Shown here: positions 9,504 through 17,432 of the stretch, piece by piece
How positions within the stretch are numbered: the first letter of the stretch is position 1
Layout: each line of letters opens with the position of its first letter
Assembly: GCF_001429395.1 (NCBI RefSeq)
Contig: NZ_LMJT01000005.1
Location: forward strand, 62,001-126,000
Source of the DNA: Allobosea sp. Root381
GTDB taxonomy: Bacteria > Pseudomonadota > Alphaproteobacteria > Rhizobiales > Beijerinckiaceae
Direction of reading: 5' to 3'
DNA: 64,000 nucleotides
The notes under the pieces: generated by a model
What the model was told of the DNA's origin: nothing
Seen by the model: only the letters and a program-made list of their open reading frames with translations
The model's database searches: none
Translations under genes and position numbers: made by a program

Positions 9504-9905
9504 ATGCCGGCAAAGCGCCTGAAATCCCTCGAACGGATGCTGGCCATCCAGTCGCGCATCCGCAAGCTCGCCGAATGGCGCCAGAAGGCGACCGAGCTGA
9601 AGGCCGCAGCCGCCCGGGAGGAGTCCCGCGAGCTCGTGATCTCGCTCAATGGCGACGGCCCGACGGGGGGCCTCTTCTCCGACGTGACGGCCCGGCGCCT
9701 GCACCGCGTCGCCGTCTCGATCTGGGAACTCGACGCGGCGGCCGCCGACCAGGCCAGGCAGGTCCTGGCCGAGACGGGGCGCGAGAAGCGCACGGTCCGC
9801 CTCACCGAGCATGTCCGCAAGGTCAAGCTGCGCGTCGATCAGGACGGCGCGCTTGCCGAGATCATGGACGCGCTCGAAGGCAAGCGGGCGGCAAGCCTGG
9901 AATAA
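9504..9905 (+). CDS. Small coiled-coil protein, FliJ-like candidate
   Basis: The 133-residue product is basic and Ala/Glu/Arg-rich, and its N-terminal half is predicted to be helical or coiled coil (RMLAIQSRIRKLAEWRQKATELKAAAA). I do not recognise the family with certainty. Its size, charge, helix content and place directly after fliR suggest a divergent FliJ, the export-ATPase stalk and chaperone escort. No other FliJ candidate exists beside fliI in the window. It could instead be an unnamed Rhizobiales flagellar accessory protein. Confidence 0.6.
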   Translation: MPAKRLKSLERMLAIQSRIRKLAEWRQKATELKAAAAREESRELVISLNGDGPTGGLFSDVTARRLHRVAVSIWELDAAAADQARQVLAETGREKRTVRLTEHVRKVKLRVDQDGALAEIMDALEGKRAASLE

Positions 9906-9957
9906 GCCTGACCGGGCAAGCTGAAGCCCGATCGAGCAACCACCATGGAAGGTGCCA

Positions 9958-10593
9958 ATGGCGATTTCTCCTCCGTCGGACATCGTTCTCGACGTCGTGC
10001 GCGCTGCAGACCCTTCACGCCAGCAGGTCGCCCTCGAACGGCTGCAGCGAATGGGTAACGGCGCCGCCGGAACCCAGTTCGCCGCCGCCTTCGGCGAGGC
10101 CGACGCGGCCGGCTCTAACCCTGGCCTCGCTGGCGCCCGCGAGAAATTCGCAATCATTGCGCCGGCTAAGTTTGAGGCTGCAGCCAAACCACCCGAAACG
10201 AAGGAAGCCAAGACCCTGCAGCAGTTCGAAGCGCAGGTGATCTCGACCTTCATCGAGCAGATGATGCCCGAGGCATCGGCGAACAATTACGGCAGCGGCA
10301 CCGCCGGCGGCGTCTGGCGCTCGATGCTCTCCGAGCAGATCGCCGGCCAGATCGCCAAGGCCGGCGGGCTCGGCATCCGCGAGAAGGTCCAGGCTGCACT
10401 TGCGGCCCGCAACGGCGCGGCTCCGGCCGCCTCGGACGATGCCGTCGGCGCCGCGGCGAAGCTGCTCGACAGCCGGATTTCCGGCGCCAATGCGCGCGAC
10501 CTCGCCATACCGCTCTCCGCCGAGCAGCGCTTCCTCAACCTCACCCGCCCGACCACCGGCGGGGTGGCACGCTCCAGCTTCCGTCAGGCCTGA
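9958..10593 (+). CDS. Rod-binding protein, FlgJ N-terminal type
   Basis: The 211-residue protein holds a FlgJ/CheL-type rod-binding core at about residues 85-145. It reads LQQFEAQVISTFIEQMMPE, then a GGVWRSMLSEQIAGQIA segment. There is no muramidase domain, as usual in alphaproteobacteria, where lytic activity comes from a separate protein. Here that is likely the transglycosylase at 27429-28037. A GTG at 9952 is also possible, but the ATG at 9958 has GAAGG about 5 nt upstream. It is in one operon with its neighbours. Confidence 0.82.
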   Translation: MAISPPSDIVLDVVRAADPSRQQVALERLQRMGNGAAGTQFAAAFGEADAAGSNPGLAGAREKFAIIAPAKFEAAAKPPETKEAKTLQQFEAQVISTFIEQMMPEASANNYGSGTAGGVWRSMLSEQIAGQIAKAGGLGIREKVQAALAARNGAAPAASDDAVGAAAKLLDSRISGANARDLAIPLSAEQRFLNLTRPTTGGVARSSFRQA

Positions 10594-10599
10594 CCCATC

Positions 10600-11091
10600 A
10601 TGACCGACCAGCAAGACCACCTGGCGCGCGCCGAGGCATCCGCTTCCCTGCCGGCCCTGCTGCCCCCCCTCGTGCCCCTCCATGACGGGGCCCCGGCTGC
10701 ATCCGAGGCGCCGTCCGGTGCATCGCGCGCGATCTGGCCAGTTCTCGACCGGCTCGAACAGGCACTGGACCACGAGACCGCGGAGCTGATGACGCTGCGC
10801 TCCGCCGACTTCAACCGCCTCAACGAGATCAAGAGCCGGCTGCTGCTCGACGCCAGCCGCGCCATCCGCGCCATTGAGGGCGAGGTGACCGATGGCAGGC
10901 TCATCGCGCGCCTCTCGACGCTGCGGCTGAAGCTCGAGCACAACCGCCTGGCCATCGGCATGCATCTCGACGCGGTCCGCGAGATCGCCTCGGCCATGAC
11001 GGAAACGCTGATCGATGCGGAATCGGACGGCACCTATTCCGCCACCTCCCGCATCGCCAGCGCCCCTGCCGTCAAGGCCCATGCTCCATGA
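10600..11091 (+). CDS. Flagellar chaperone candidate (FlgN-like)
   Basis: This protein has 163 residues, with a Pro/Ala-rich N-terminal tail of about 45 residues followed by a long helical region (RLEQALDHETAELMTLRSAD onward). The helical pattern ending in a mixed amphipathic helix resembles FlgN/FliT-type chaperones for hook-associated proteins. It starts 6 nt after the rod-binding protein, and its stop overlaps the next start (ATGA). The chaperone role is inferred from shape and location only. Confidence 0.55.
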   Translation: MTDQQDHLARAEASASLPALLPPLVPLHDGAPAASEAPSGASRAIWPVLDRLEQALDHETAELMTLRSADFNRLNEIKSRLLLDASRAIRAIEGEVTDGRLIARLSTLRLKLEHNRLAIGMHLDAVREIASAMTETLIDAESDGTYSATSRIASAPAVKAHAP

Positions 11092-11543
11092 CGACGGCGC
11101 GCCTGCTGGTTCTGGGCGTCTGGGTCTGCGGCGTCACCCTGCTCTCGGGGCATCTCGCCCTGACCTGGCGCGCCGAGAAGCCGCCGGCGACGGAAGCCTC
11201 ATTCTTCGAGGGGTTGGAGTATGAGGAGACGGCCCTGATCCATGTCCCGATCATCGCCGATGGTCAGGTGCAGGGCTATGTCGCGGCACAGTTCGTCTTC
11301 ACCGCCGATGCGCGAACGCTGCGGCAGATGTCGGTCAAGCCACATCCTTATGTCCGCGACGAGGCGCTGCGCGCGATCTATTCGAACACCAAGGTCGACT
11401 TCTCGCGGCTCGAGCGCGTCGACATCGACGCTCTGGTCCAGACCGTGAAGGCTGGCGTCAACGCCCGCCTCGGCGGCGATCTGGTCAAGGATGTGCTGGT
11501 CAAGGAATTCAACTACGTCCGCAAGGACCAGCTCAGAAGCTGA
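11088..11543 (+). CDS. Membrane-anchored flagellar accessory protein (FliL-like?)
   Basis: The 151-residue protein has one N-terminal membrane helix (about residues 5-25) and then a soluble domain that would lie in the periplasm. The soluble part has alternating strand segments (ALIHVPIIADGQVQGYVAAQ) and a C-terminal helix ending in KEFNYVRKDQLRS. Topology and size resemble FliL, the stator-associated protein, but I see no firm signature. The start overlaps the previous stop by 4 nt (ATGA), and it is the last gene of the flaF-led operon. A large inverted repeat begins 6 nt after the stop. Confidence 0.5.
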   Translation: MTTARLLVLGVWVCGVTLLSGHLALTWRAEKPPATEASFFEGLEYEETALIHVPIIADGQVQGYVAAQFVFTADARTLRQMSVKPHPYVRDEALRAIYSNTKVDFSRLERVDIDALVQTVKAGVNARLGGDLVKDVLVKEFNYVRKDQLRS

Positions 11544-11549
11544 CTCAAG

Positions 11550-11624
11550 CCGACATTGCGAGCGCAGCGAAGCAATCGAGGGGCCGTAGGGCTCTGCCTC
11601 GCTTCGCTGCGCTCGCAATGTCGG
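11550..11624. repeat. Palindromic repeat with 24-bp perfect arms
   Basis: The 24-mer at 11550-11573 (beginning CCGACATTGCGAGC) is repeated exactly as its reverse complement at 11601-11624, with 27 nt between. It lies between the convergent ends of the FliL-like gene and fliI. It could act as a bidirectional terminator or mRNA-end stabiliser, or be a REP/MITE-like dispersed element. There is no T-tract. Confidence 0.85.
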
Positions 11625-11678
11625 TTGTGAACCACCCGAGCCTGATATCCTGAGAGCTTTTGGAATTGAACCAGGCGC

Positions 11679-13001
11679 TCAGCTCTGCAGCGCGTTCGCC
11701 AGGTCCTGGAACGCGTCCGCGCTCAGCGCCGCGCTCATGTCCTGGTGCAGCGCCTCGTAGATCTTCGGGACCAGCACGATCGCCTTGTCGAGCTCGGCGT
11801 CGGCGCCTGCCTGGTAGCCGCCCATCAGGCGCAGGTCGCGCGTATCCTCGAAGCGCGCGACAAGTGCCTTCATCCGCGAGGCGAGGCCACGCTGCTCCGG
11901 CGTCCAGACATGGTGGGCCAGGCGCGAAACCGAGCCCAGCACGTTGACCGCCGGATAGCGTCCCTGATCGGCGATGGCGCGGTCGAGCACGAGATGGCCG
12001 TCGAGCGTACCGCGGATGGAGTCGGCGACCGGATCGTTGTGGTCGTCCCCATCGATCAGGACCGAGAAGATCCCGGTAATGGTGCCCGTGCCCTCGACGC
12101 CGGGGCCGGCGCGCTCGAGCAGTTTCGGCAGCGTGCTGAAGACGCTCGGCGTATAGCCGCGCGCCACCGCCGGCTCGCCGGCCGCCAGCGCGACGTCGCG
12201 CGCCGCATGGGCGAGGCGCGTCACGGAATCGATGATGAGCAGGACGTCCTCGCCCTGGTCGCGGAAATACTCGGCCACGGCCATCGCGGTGTTCGGCGCG
12301 AGCCGGCGCATCATCGCGCTCTCGTCGCTGGTCGAGACGACGGCGATCGCCTGGCTGCGCATCTCACCCAGCGTATCGTCGAGGAACTCGCGCACCTCGC
12401 GGCCGCGCTCGCCGACCAGCCCGATGACGATGGTCGTGAAGCCCGACGCCCGCGCCAGCATCGAGAGCAGGCTCGACTTGCCGACACCGGAGCCGGCAAA
12501 GACACCGATGCGCTGCCCGGCGCAGAGCGGGGTAAACAGGTCGATGACCTTGACGCCGGTGCGGATCGGCCGCGTCACGCGCGCCCGCTTCATCGCATCG
12601 GGCGGCGGTCCGTCGACCGGCACCGCCGTCTCGCCCGGCAGGAGCGGGCCGGCCTCGTCGATCGGCTCGCCGAAGGCGTTGATCACGCGTCCCTTCCAGC
12701 CCTGCGCCGGGCGCAAGCTCAAAGGCCCTGCTACGCTGGCGCGCGCGCCCAGACCCACGCCCACCGTCGTCGCGAAGGGCTTCACCAGCACGCCGTCGCG
12801 GTCGATCCTGATCGCCTCGCCGAGCTCCTCGCGGCCGTTCGTCGAGAGCGCGATGCGCTCGCCCAGGCGCACGAAGCGCGACAGGCCGCGCACGCGCAAC
12901 GCCGCCGGCGTGACCTCCGAGACGCTGCCGCTGATCGCGACCAGCTCATGCGGCTCGGGCCCGCCGGCAAATGCGTGTTCGAGGCTTGTCAGCGCGTTCA
13001 T
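11679..13001 (-). CDS. fliI: Flagellar export ATPase FliI
   Basis: FliI is the F1-beta-like ATPase of the flagellar type III exporter. Walker A GSGVGKSS is at about residues 170-177, Walker B LLIIDS follows near 250, and the typical RVTRPIRTGVKVIDLFTP segment precedes Walker A. With the chosen start it has 440 residues, normal for the family. I prefer the ATG at 13001 because AGGA lies 5 nt upstream. An ATG at 13019 adds six residues but has no clear ribosome site. It is on the reverse strand, downstream of flgF. Confidence 0.93.
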   Translation of the reverse strand: MNALTSLEHAFAGGPEPHELVAISGSVSEVTPAALRVRGLSRFVRLGERIALSTNGREELGEAIRIDRDGVLVKPFATTVGVGLGARASVAGPLSLRPAQGWKGRVINAFGEPIDEAGPLLPGETAVPVDGPPPDAMKRARVTRPIRTGVKVIDLFTPLCAGQRIGVFAGSGVGKSSLLSMLARASGFTTIVIGLVGERGREVREFLDDTLGEMRSQAIAVVSTSDESAMMRRLAPNTAMAVAEYFRDQGEDVLLIIDSVTRLAHAARDVALAAGEPAVARGYTPSVFSTLPKLLERAGPGVEGTGTITGIFSVLIDGDDHNDPVADSIRGTLDGHLVLDRAIADQGRYPAVNVLGSVSRLAHHVWTPEQRGLASRMKALVARFEDTRDLRLMGGYQAGADAELDKAIVLVPKIYEALHQDMSAALSADAFQDLANALQS

Positions 13002-13077
13002 CGCGATCCTGTCAGGCATTGTTCGCCGCGGGATCTGCCCAGCCGGAACAGCCGCTGCTCTTGTGCTCTGCCCCTTT

Positions 13078-13117
13078 CGTCATCCCGGCTCTCCGCTGCG
13101 CTCCGTCCGGGATGACG
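13078..13117. repeat. Short REP-like palindrome
   Basis: CGTCATCCCGG at 13078-13088 is matched by CCGGGATGACG at 13107-13117 around an 18-nt loop. It sits in the gap between flgF and fliI on the reverse strand. The CGTCAT outer hexamer is shared with the element at 50646-50728. Confidence 0.75.
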
Positions 13118-13137
13118 GCACCGCTTCATGAAAAGTC

Positions 13138-13860
13138 TCATCCCTCGGCGAGCGTGCGGATGGCGCCGTCGACAGCCTTCTCGCCCTTGTCGATCGCGTT
13201 GGCGGCGCTCTCGAAGGCACGCGTCACGGCGATCAGCTTCGTCATCTCCCGGATGGGGTTGACGTTCGAGCCCTCGACATAGCCCTGGCGCACGCCGTTG
13301 TTGATGAAGTCGAGGATCGCCGTCGCCGGCCGGTCCGGGATGACGCCCGAATTGTCATGGCGCTGCAGCTTCGCGGCCGGATCGATCGAGAACAGGCCGA
13401 TGGCGCCGATCTGCTGGTCGCCCTGCCAGATCATGCCGTCGCGGGCAATAGCGGGCGCAGCGCCTTCGGGGTCGAGCTGCATGGGAGCGCCCCCGGCATC
13501 GAGCACCGGATGGTCCAGCAGCGTCCGCAATTCGCCCTGCGCCGTCATCTTCATGCGGCCGTCGCGCGTGTAGACCGTGCCCGCCGGCGTGTTGATGGCA
13601 AACCAGCCCTCGCCCTCGACGGCAACGTCGAGCGGATTGCCCGTCTTGTCGAGCCCGCCCGGGATCCGGCTGACATAGTTCTCCCCCAGCGAGGCGAAGT
13701 TGACCGCATCAGTGCCCTTCTTCGACAGGAAGGTGCTGAACTTGACCTCTTCGGCCCGGAAGCCGGCCGTGTTCATGTTGGCGACGTTGCGGGCGAGCGT
13801 CTCCATGCGCCTCTCCAGCACGAGCTGGGAGGACAGGCCGACATAGATTGCGGACTGCAT
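13138..13860 (-). CDS. flgF: Flagellar proximal rod protein FlgF
   Basis: FlgF is a rod protein of the basal body. The 240-residue protein shows the rod-family N-terminus (METLARNVANMNTAGFR), the central GWFAINTPAGTVYTRDGRM segment typical of FlgF/FlgG, and a C-terminal helix with REMTKLIAVTRAFESA. The ATG at 13860 follows GGAGG; a TTG two codons earlier is less likely. It starts 2 nt after the DUF1217 gene stop, so the two form one reverse-strand unit. The other rod genes are not in the window. Confidence 0.93.
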   Translation of the reverse strand: MQSAIYVGLSSQLVLERRMETLARNVANMNTAGFRAEEVKFSTFLSKKGTDAVNFASLGENYVSRIPGGLDKTGNPLDVAVEGEGWFAINTPAGTVYTRDGRMKMTAQGELRTLLDHPVLDAGGAPMQLDPEGAAPAIARDGMIWQGDQQIGAIGLFSIDPAAKLQRHDNSGVIPDRPATAILDFINNGVRQGYVEGSNVNPIREMTKLIAVTRAFESAANAIDKGEKAVDGAIRTLAEG

Positions 13861-13862
13861 GG

Positions 13863-14648
13863 TCAAAGCCCTCCGAGGCGCAGGTTCTGGATGCTGAAGA
13901 GCACATCCGTGCTCATCCCGGCCGCCGCCGGCGGGCCGACGAGGATCGTGAGCGCGCTGCTGGCGGCCGCCTGACTGGCACCGATATCGGCGAGCGAAGT
14001 GAACCGCAGCAGGAACTTCTTCACCCCCTCGGCATCCTTCAGCGATTCGAAGTCGAGCCTCTTCGAGAGCATCTCCGCCTGCTTGTCGATCGGCATCATC
14101 GATGTCGCCGCCGGGATTCCGAGCGCGGTCTGGACGACCTTGAGCAGCGCCGGATCCGCCAGCACCTGAAACGCATTGGTCAGGCCCGAGGCCTTGCGCT
14201 CGAAATAAAGCGCGAGCCGCACATTCTCGTTCTGGCTGCCCTGCTGCTCCTCGAAGACCTGGCGCACATAGCGCTCGGCGATCGGCTTCTGGGTCCGGTC
14301 GAAGCTCGTCGTCGCCGAGCCGTAGCGCGCGAAGTTGAAGGTCGTCGCCAGCTCTTTGTAGCGGGGGTCGGAGAGCTTGTTCGCGAAGGTGTTCGACCCG
14401 TCGATTCCTTCGGAAAGGACCTTTCGGATCAGGCCTTTCGCATAGCTCATCTCTTCCAGACCGAAAGCCCTCATTGCATATCGGTAGATACGATCGTTCG
14501 CCATGAAGTCGTCGATCGATTTGATGTTGCCGATATTCTTCAGATAATATTCCGACTCGTTGGCCGTCTGCGGCATCGCAGCCGCGCGCTCCAGGGACTT
14601 TGGCAGGTTCCTCGTCACCGCCTGAAACGCCATCGTCGTCGTCGTCAT
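13863..14648 (-). CDS. DUF1217-family flagellar-locus protein
   Basis: The 261-residue protein matches the pattern of DUF1217 proteins, which occur in flagellar loci of Rhizobiales and have no settled function. Features include a Thr-rich start, YYLKNIGNIKSIDDFMAN, and repeated NKLSDPRYKEL-type segments with FNFARYG. It is mostly helical and soluble, with no signal peptide seen. The ATG at 14648 has GGGAG about 8 nt upstream. It heads the reverse-strand unit before flgF and diverges from motA. Confidence 0.8.
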   Translation of the reverse strand: MTTTTMAFQAVTRNLPKSLERAAAMPQTANESEYYLKNIGNIKSIDDFMANDRIYRYAMRAFGLEEMSYAKGLIRKVLSEGIDGSNTFANKLSDPRYKELATTFNFARYGSATTSFDRTQKPIAERYVRQVFEEQQGSQNENVRLALYFERKASGLTNAFQVLADPALLKVVQTALGIPAATSMMPIDKQAEMLSKRLDFESLKDAEGVKKFLLRFTSLADIGASQAAASSALTILVGPPAAAGMSTDVLFSIQNLRLGGL

Positions 14649-14707
14649 CTGATACTCCCGGCGCCAGAAACGCATGGCCGATCTTCTTGCGTCATGCTCC
14701 CGTGCAA

Positions 14708-14762
14708 GGCTTGCGCGGGCCTGACCCGAAGACACTCCGGTGATTTCAGCTTCGCGCAAGCC
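14708..14762. promoter_or_regulatory. Inverted repeat in DUF1217/motA divergent region
   Basis: GGCTTGCGCG at 14708-14717 and CGCGCAAGCC at 14753-14762 are perfect 10-bp complements 35 nt apart. They lie between the DUF1217-flgF unit and motA. Related half-sites appear upstream of fliC (19828-19836) and fliF (21344-21374). It may be an operator for a flagellar regulator. Confidence 0.4.
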
Positions 14763-14816
14763 ATCGCCTCTACGCCTCGACTTGCGGTTTGCGCATTTTC
14801 GAGAAGGAGCGGTGCG

Positions 14817-15716
14817 TTGGGCGTACTGATCGGATTGTTGATTGCGGTGGGTTCGCTCATCGGCGGTTTCGCCGCGATGGGCGGGCATATCGCCGTGCTC
14901 TGGCAGCCTTGGGAACTCGTCATCATTCTCGGGACCGCGATCGGGACCTACATCATCGCCAATCCGATGAAGACGGTCGCCGACACCGGCACGGCCGTGA
15001 TGGAGGCGATGCGCAATGCCACGCCCAGCCAGGCCCATTACTTCGAGGTCCTCGGCCTGCTCTATGCGCTGATGCGCGAACTCCGCAACAAGGGCCGCGC
15101 CGAGATCGAGCAGCACATCGAGACGCCTTACGACTCGACGCTGTTCGCCAACTATCCCAGCGTCCTTGCCGACCGCGAACTGACCACCTTCATCTGCGAC
15201 TATTTCCGGCTGATCATCGTCGGCAAGGCCCAGGCCCACGAGGTCGAGGCCCTGCTCGACGAGGAGATCGCCGGCCACCTTCAGGACAGCCTGAAGCCCT
15301 ACTACGCGCTCGGCACCGTAGCCGAGGCGCTGCCCGCGCTCGGCATCGTCGCGGCCGTGCTCGGCGTCATCAAGGCGATGGGCGCGATCGACCAGTCCCC
15401 CGCCTTGCTCGGAAGCTTCATCGGTGCGGCCCTGGTCGGCACCTTCGCCGGCATTTTCTGCTCCTATGCGATGGTCGGGCCGATCTCGCAGAAGATCAAG
15501 ACGACGCGGGAAAAGCAGGCGAGGCCCTACATCGTGGTGAAGCAGACGCTGCTCGCCTTCATCGGCGGCGCCGCTCCGCAGGTCGCGCTCGAATACGGCC
15601 GCAAGGTGATCTCGGCGGCCGAGCGGCCCTCGATCGACGAAGTCGAGGACAAGACCATCAGCGGCGGCGGCCAGCGCGCGCCGGCCAATGACCGCGCCCA
15701 GAAGGAAGCCGCCTGA
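14817..15716 (+). CDS. motA: Flagellar motor stator protein MotA
   Basis: MotA forms the proton channel and torque-generating stator with MotB. The 299-residue protein has four hydrophobic segments: two at residues 1-55 (LIGLLIAVGSLIGGFAAMGG) and two near 165-215 (including LPALGIVAAVLGVIKAMG). A large charged cytoplasmic loop lies between them. No ATG or GTG fits the conserved N-terminus. The TTG at 14817 has AAGGAG 7 nt upstream, so a TTG start is likely. The stop overlaps the fliM start by 1 nt (TGATG). Confidence 0.93.
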   Translation: MGVLIGLLIAVGSLIGGFAAMGGHIAVLWQPWELVIILGTAIGTYIIANPMKTVADTGTAVMEAMRNATPSQAHYFEVLGLLYALMRELRNKGRAEIEQHIETPYDSTLFANYPSVLADRELTTFICDYFRLIIVGKAQAHEVEALLDEEIAGHLQDSLKPYYALGTVAEALPALGIVAAVLGVIKAMGAIDQSPALLGSFIGAALVGTFAGIFCSYAMVGPISQKIKTTREKQARPYIVVKQTLLAFIGGAAPQVALEYGRKVISAAERPSIDEVEDKTISGGGQRAPANDRAQKEAA

Positions 15717-16663
15717 TGAGCACCGCCGCCCAGGCCGTCCGCGAGGACAAGCTCCTCGAATCGACGGGCATCTCGATCGACCGCCTGCCGATGCTGCGGA
15801 TGGTCTTCGACCGTCTCGCCACCGGGTGCGCCGATGCGCTGCGCCAGATGTCGACCTCGCCGACCTACTTTTCCGTCGCCAACGTCCAGAGCCAGCGGAT
15901 CGGCGATGCGCTCAACGCCCATGCCTACAACACCATCGCCGGCATCTTCCATTCGCCGGAATGGGATGCGCGCATCCTGATCGGCTTCGATCGCGACTTC
16001 ATCTTCACTCTGATCGAGGTGCTCTTCGGCGCAGACGGCAGCGAGCGTCCCTATAAATACGAGCCCGACTTTCCCGACGACGAGCGGCCCTACACCCCGA
16101 TCGAGGTCCAGGTGGCCCAGGCGCTGTTCGAGCTCGCGGCCCAGAACCTCCAGAACGCCTTTAGCCCGGTCTGCGACGTGAGCTTCATCTTCGAGCAGGT
16201 CGAGACGCGGATGTACTTCGCCGCCATCGGCAGCCGCAGCAACCTCGCCGTCAAGTCGCAGATCCTGGTGCAGGGCCTCGACAATTGCGGCCAGATGTTC
16301 GTGATCATCCCGCAGACCGCCCTGAACCCGATCCGCCAGAGCCTGACCCGCGTCGTTTCGAGCCACACCACGGTCAAGGACCAGCGCTGGACGAAGCAGA
16401 TCCAGACCGAGGTCCACAAGACCGAGGTCAAGCTGCAGGCGATCCTCGAGGAGCGCCCCATGACCCTGGGCGAGATCGCCGGACTGAAGATCGGCCAGGT
16501 CATCGAGCTGCAGGCCTCGCCGCGCTCCCCGGTCCAGCTGCAATGCAACGACGAGACCGTCTTCTGGTGCCAGCTCGGCCAGCGCGACGGCTCCTATGTC
16601 CTGCGCATCCAGGACAGCGCCAACCAGGAACAGGAGTTTTTCGATGATCTTCTATCTCGGTGA
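15716..16663 (+). CDS. fliM: Flagellar motor switch protein FliM
   Basis: FliM is the C-ring protein that binds CheY-P. The 315-residue protein has the FliM middle domain and a C-terminal SpoA-type domain (about residues 240-310, with LGEIAGLKIGQVIELQA). It starts within the motA stop (TGATG), showing coupling, and the following small gene begins 20 nt before its end. The classical N-terminal CheY-binding EIDAL-type peptide is not obvious, a common divergence in this group. Confidence 0.92.
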   Translation: MSTAAQAVREDKLLESTGISIDRLPMLRMVFDRLATGCADALRQMSTSPTYFSVANVQSQRIGDALNAHAYNTIAGIFHSPEWDARILIGFDRDFIFTLIEVLFGADGSERPYKYEPDFPDDERPYTPIEVQVAQALFELAAQNLQNAFSPVCDVSFIFEQVETRMYFAAIGSRSNLAVKSQILVQGLDNCGQMFVIIPQTALNPIRQSLTRVVSSHTTVKDQRWTKQIQTEVHKTEVKLQAILEERPMTLGEIAGLKIGQVIELQASPRSPVQLQCNDETVFWCQLGQRDGSYVLRIQDSANQEQEFFDDLLSR

Positions 16664-16961
16664 AGCGGTCCTCTTCGCCGCGCTGGTGCTGACCAGCCTC
16701 CAAGTCCTGCGGATGCGCCGGGAGTTGAAGCGGATGCGCGCCTATCACGCCGAGTTCCAGCAGGTCTTCGGGAAGACGGAAGCCGCGCTCGCCGCCATCC
16801 AGGCGACCGTCCGCGATCTCCAGGCCAGCGGCCGCGACGTGATCGAGGAGCTCGGCCTGCGCATCGACGCCGGCCGCCGCCTCGTCATCGACCTCAAGGC
16901 CACCGGCCCGAACCTCGAAGCGCCGCGCAGTAGGGCCGGCCGCGACGCCAACGCAGCCTGA
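16644..16961 (+). CDS. Small membrane-anchored flagellar protein (DUF6468-like)
   Basis: The 105-residue protein has one N-terminal membrane helix (FYLGEAVLFAALVLTSLQVL), a basic stretch (RMRRELKRMRAYH) and then a coiled coil of about 50 residues. It lies between fliM and fliN and overlaps fliM by 20 nt. AGGAG sits just before the ATG. Position and layout match DUF6468-type proteins, and perhaps the Caulobacter flagellar positioning protein PflI, but that link is from memory and untested. Confidence 0.65.
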   Translation: MIFYLGEAVLFAALVLTSLQVLRMRRELKRMRAYHAEFQQVFGKTEAALAAIQATVRDLQASGRDVIEELGLRIDAGRRLVIDLKATGPNLEAPRSRAGRDANAA

Positions 16962-17017
16962 AGCGCCGCTTTCGAGCCAGCATTCTCGCGACGAAACATT
17001 TCCGCCAGGAGTTTCCC

Positions 17018-17419
17018 ATGACGAAGACGAGCAAACCGATGAAGCTCTCCGACCTCGCCCTCGCCGAAGCGCCGGCGGATGCCGCCCTGCTCGATGCCGC
17101 GACCGGCGAGGCCGGGACGCAGGGTGATGCCGAGGCGCCCGCCATGGCGACCGATCCGCTCAATCTCGAGGCGGTGATGCGCATCCCGGTGACGATCCAG
17201 GTCGTGCTCGGCAGCGCCAGCATGCAGGTCGCCAACCTGATGAAGCTTCGCCGCGGCGCCGTCGTGCCGCTCGACCATCGCGTCGGCGAGCCCGTCGACG
17301 TCGTGGTCAACGGGCGCATCGTCGCGCGCGGCGAGGTCGTCATCGTCGAGGACGACAACAGCCGCTTCGGCGTATCGCTGACCGAGATCGTCGGCGTCCA
17401 GGCCAAGTTCGAAGAGTGA
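17018..17419 (+). CDS. fliN: Flagellar motor switch protein FliN
   Basis: FliN is a C-ring component. The 133-residue protein has a 45-residue Ala-rich lead followed by a SpoA domain. That domain holds the family features VMRIPVTIQVVLGSASMQV and VPLDHRVGEPVDVVVNGRIV, and ends FGVSLTEIVG. A CAGGAG lies upstream of the ATG. It sits between the DUF6468-like gene and fliG. Confidence 0.94.
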   Translation: MTKTSKPMKLSDLALAEAPADAALLDAATGEAGTQGDAEAPAMATDPLNLEAVMRIPVTIQVVLGSASMQVANLMKLRRGAVVPLDHRVGEPVDVVVNGRIVARGEVVIVEDDNSRFGVSLTEIVGVQAKFEE

Positions 17420-17432
17420 GGCCAGGCAGGCG

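Noticed and set aside
13848..15716. A 622-residue protein that would fuse sequence upstream to MotA
   Set aside because: The first 323 codons oppose the DUF1217 gene and have no domain; MotA begins with its own ribosome site.
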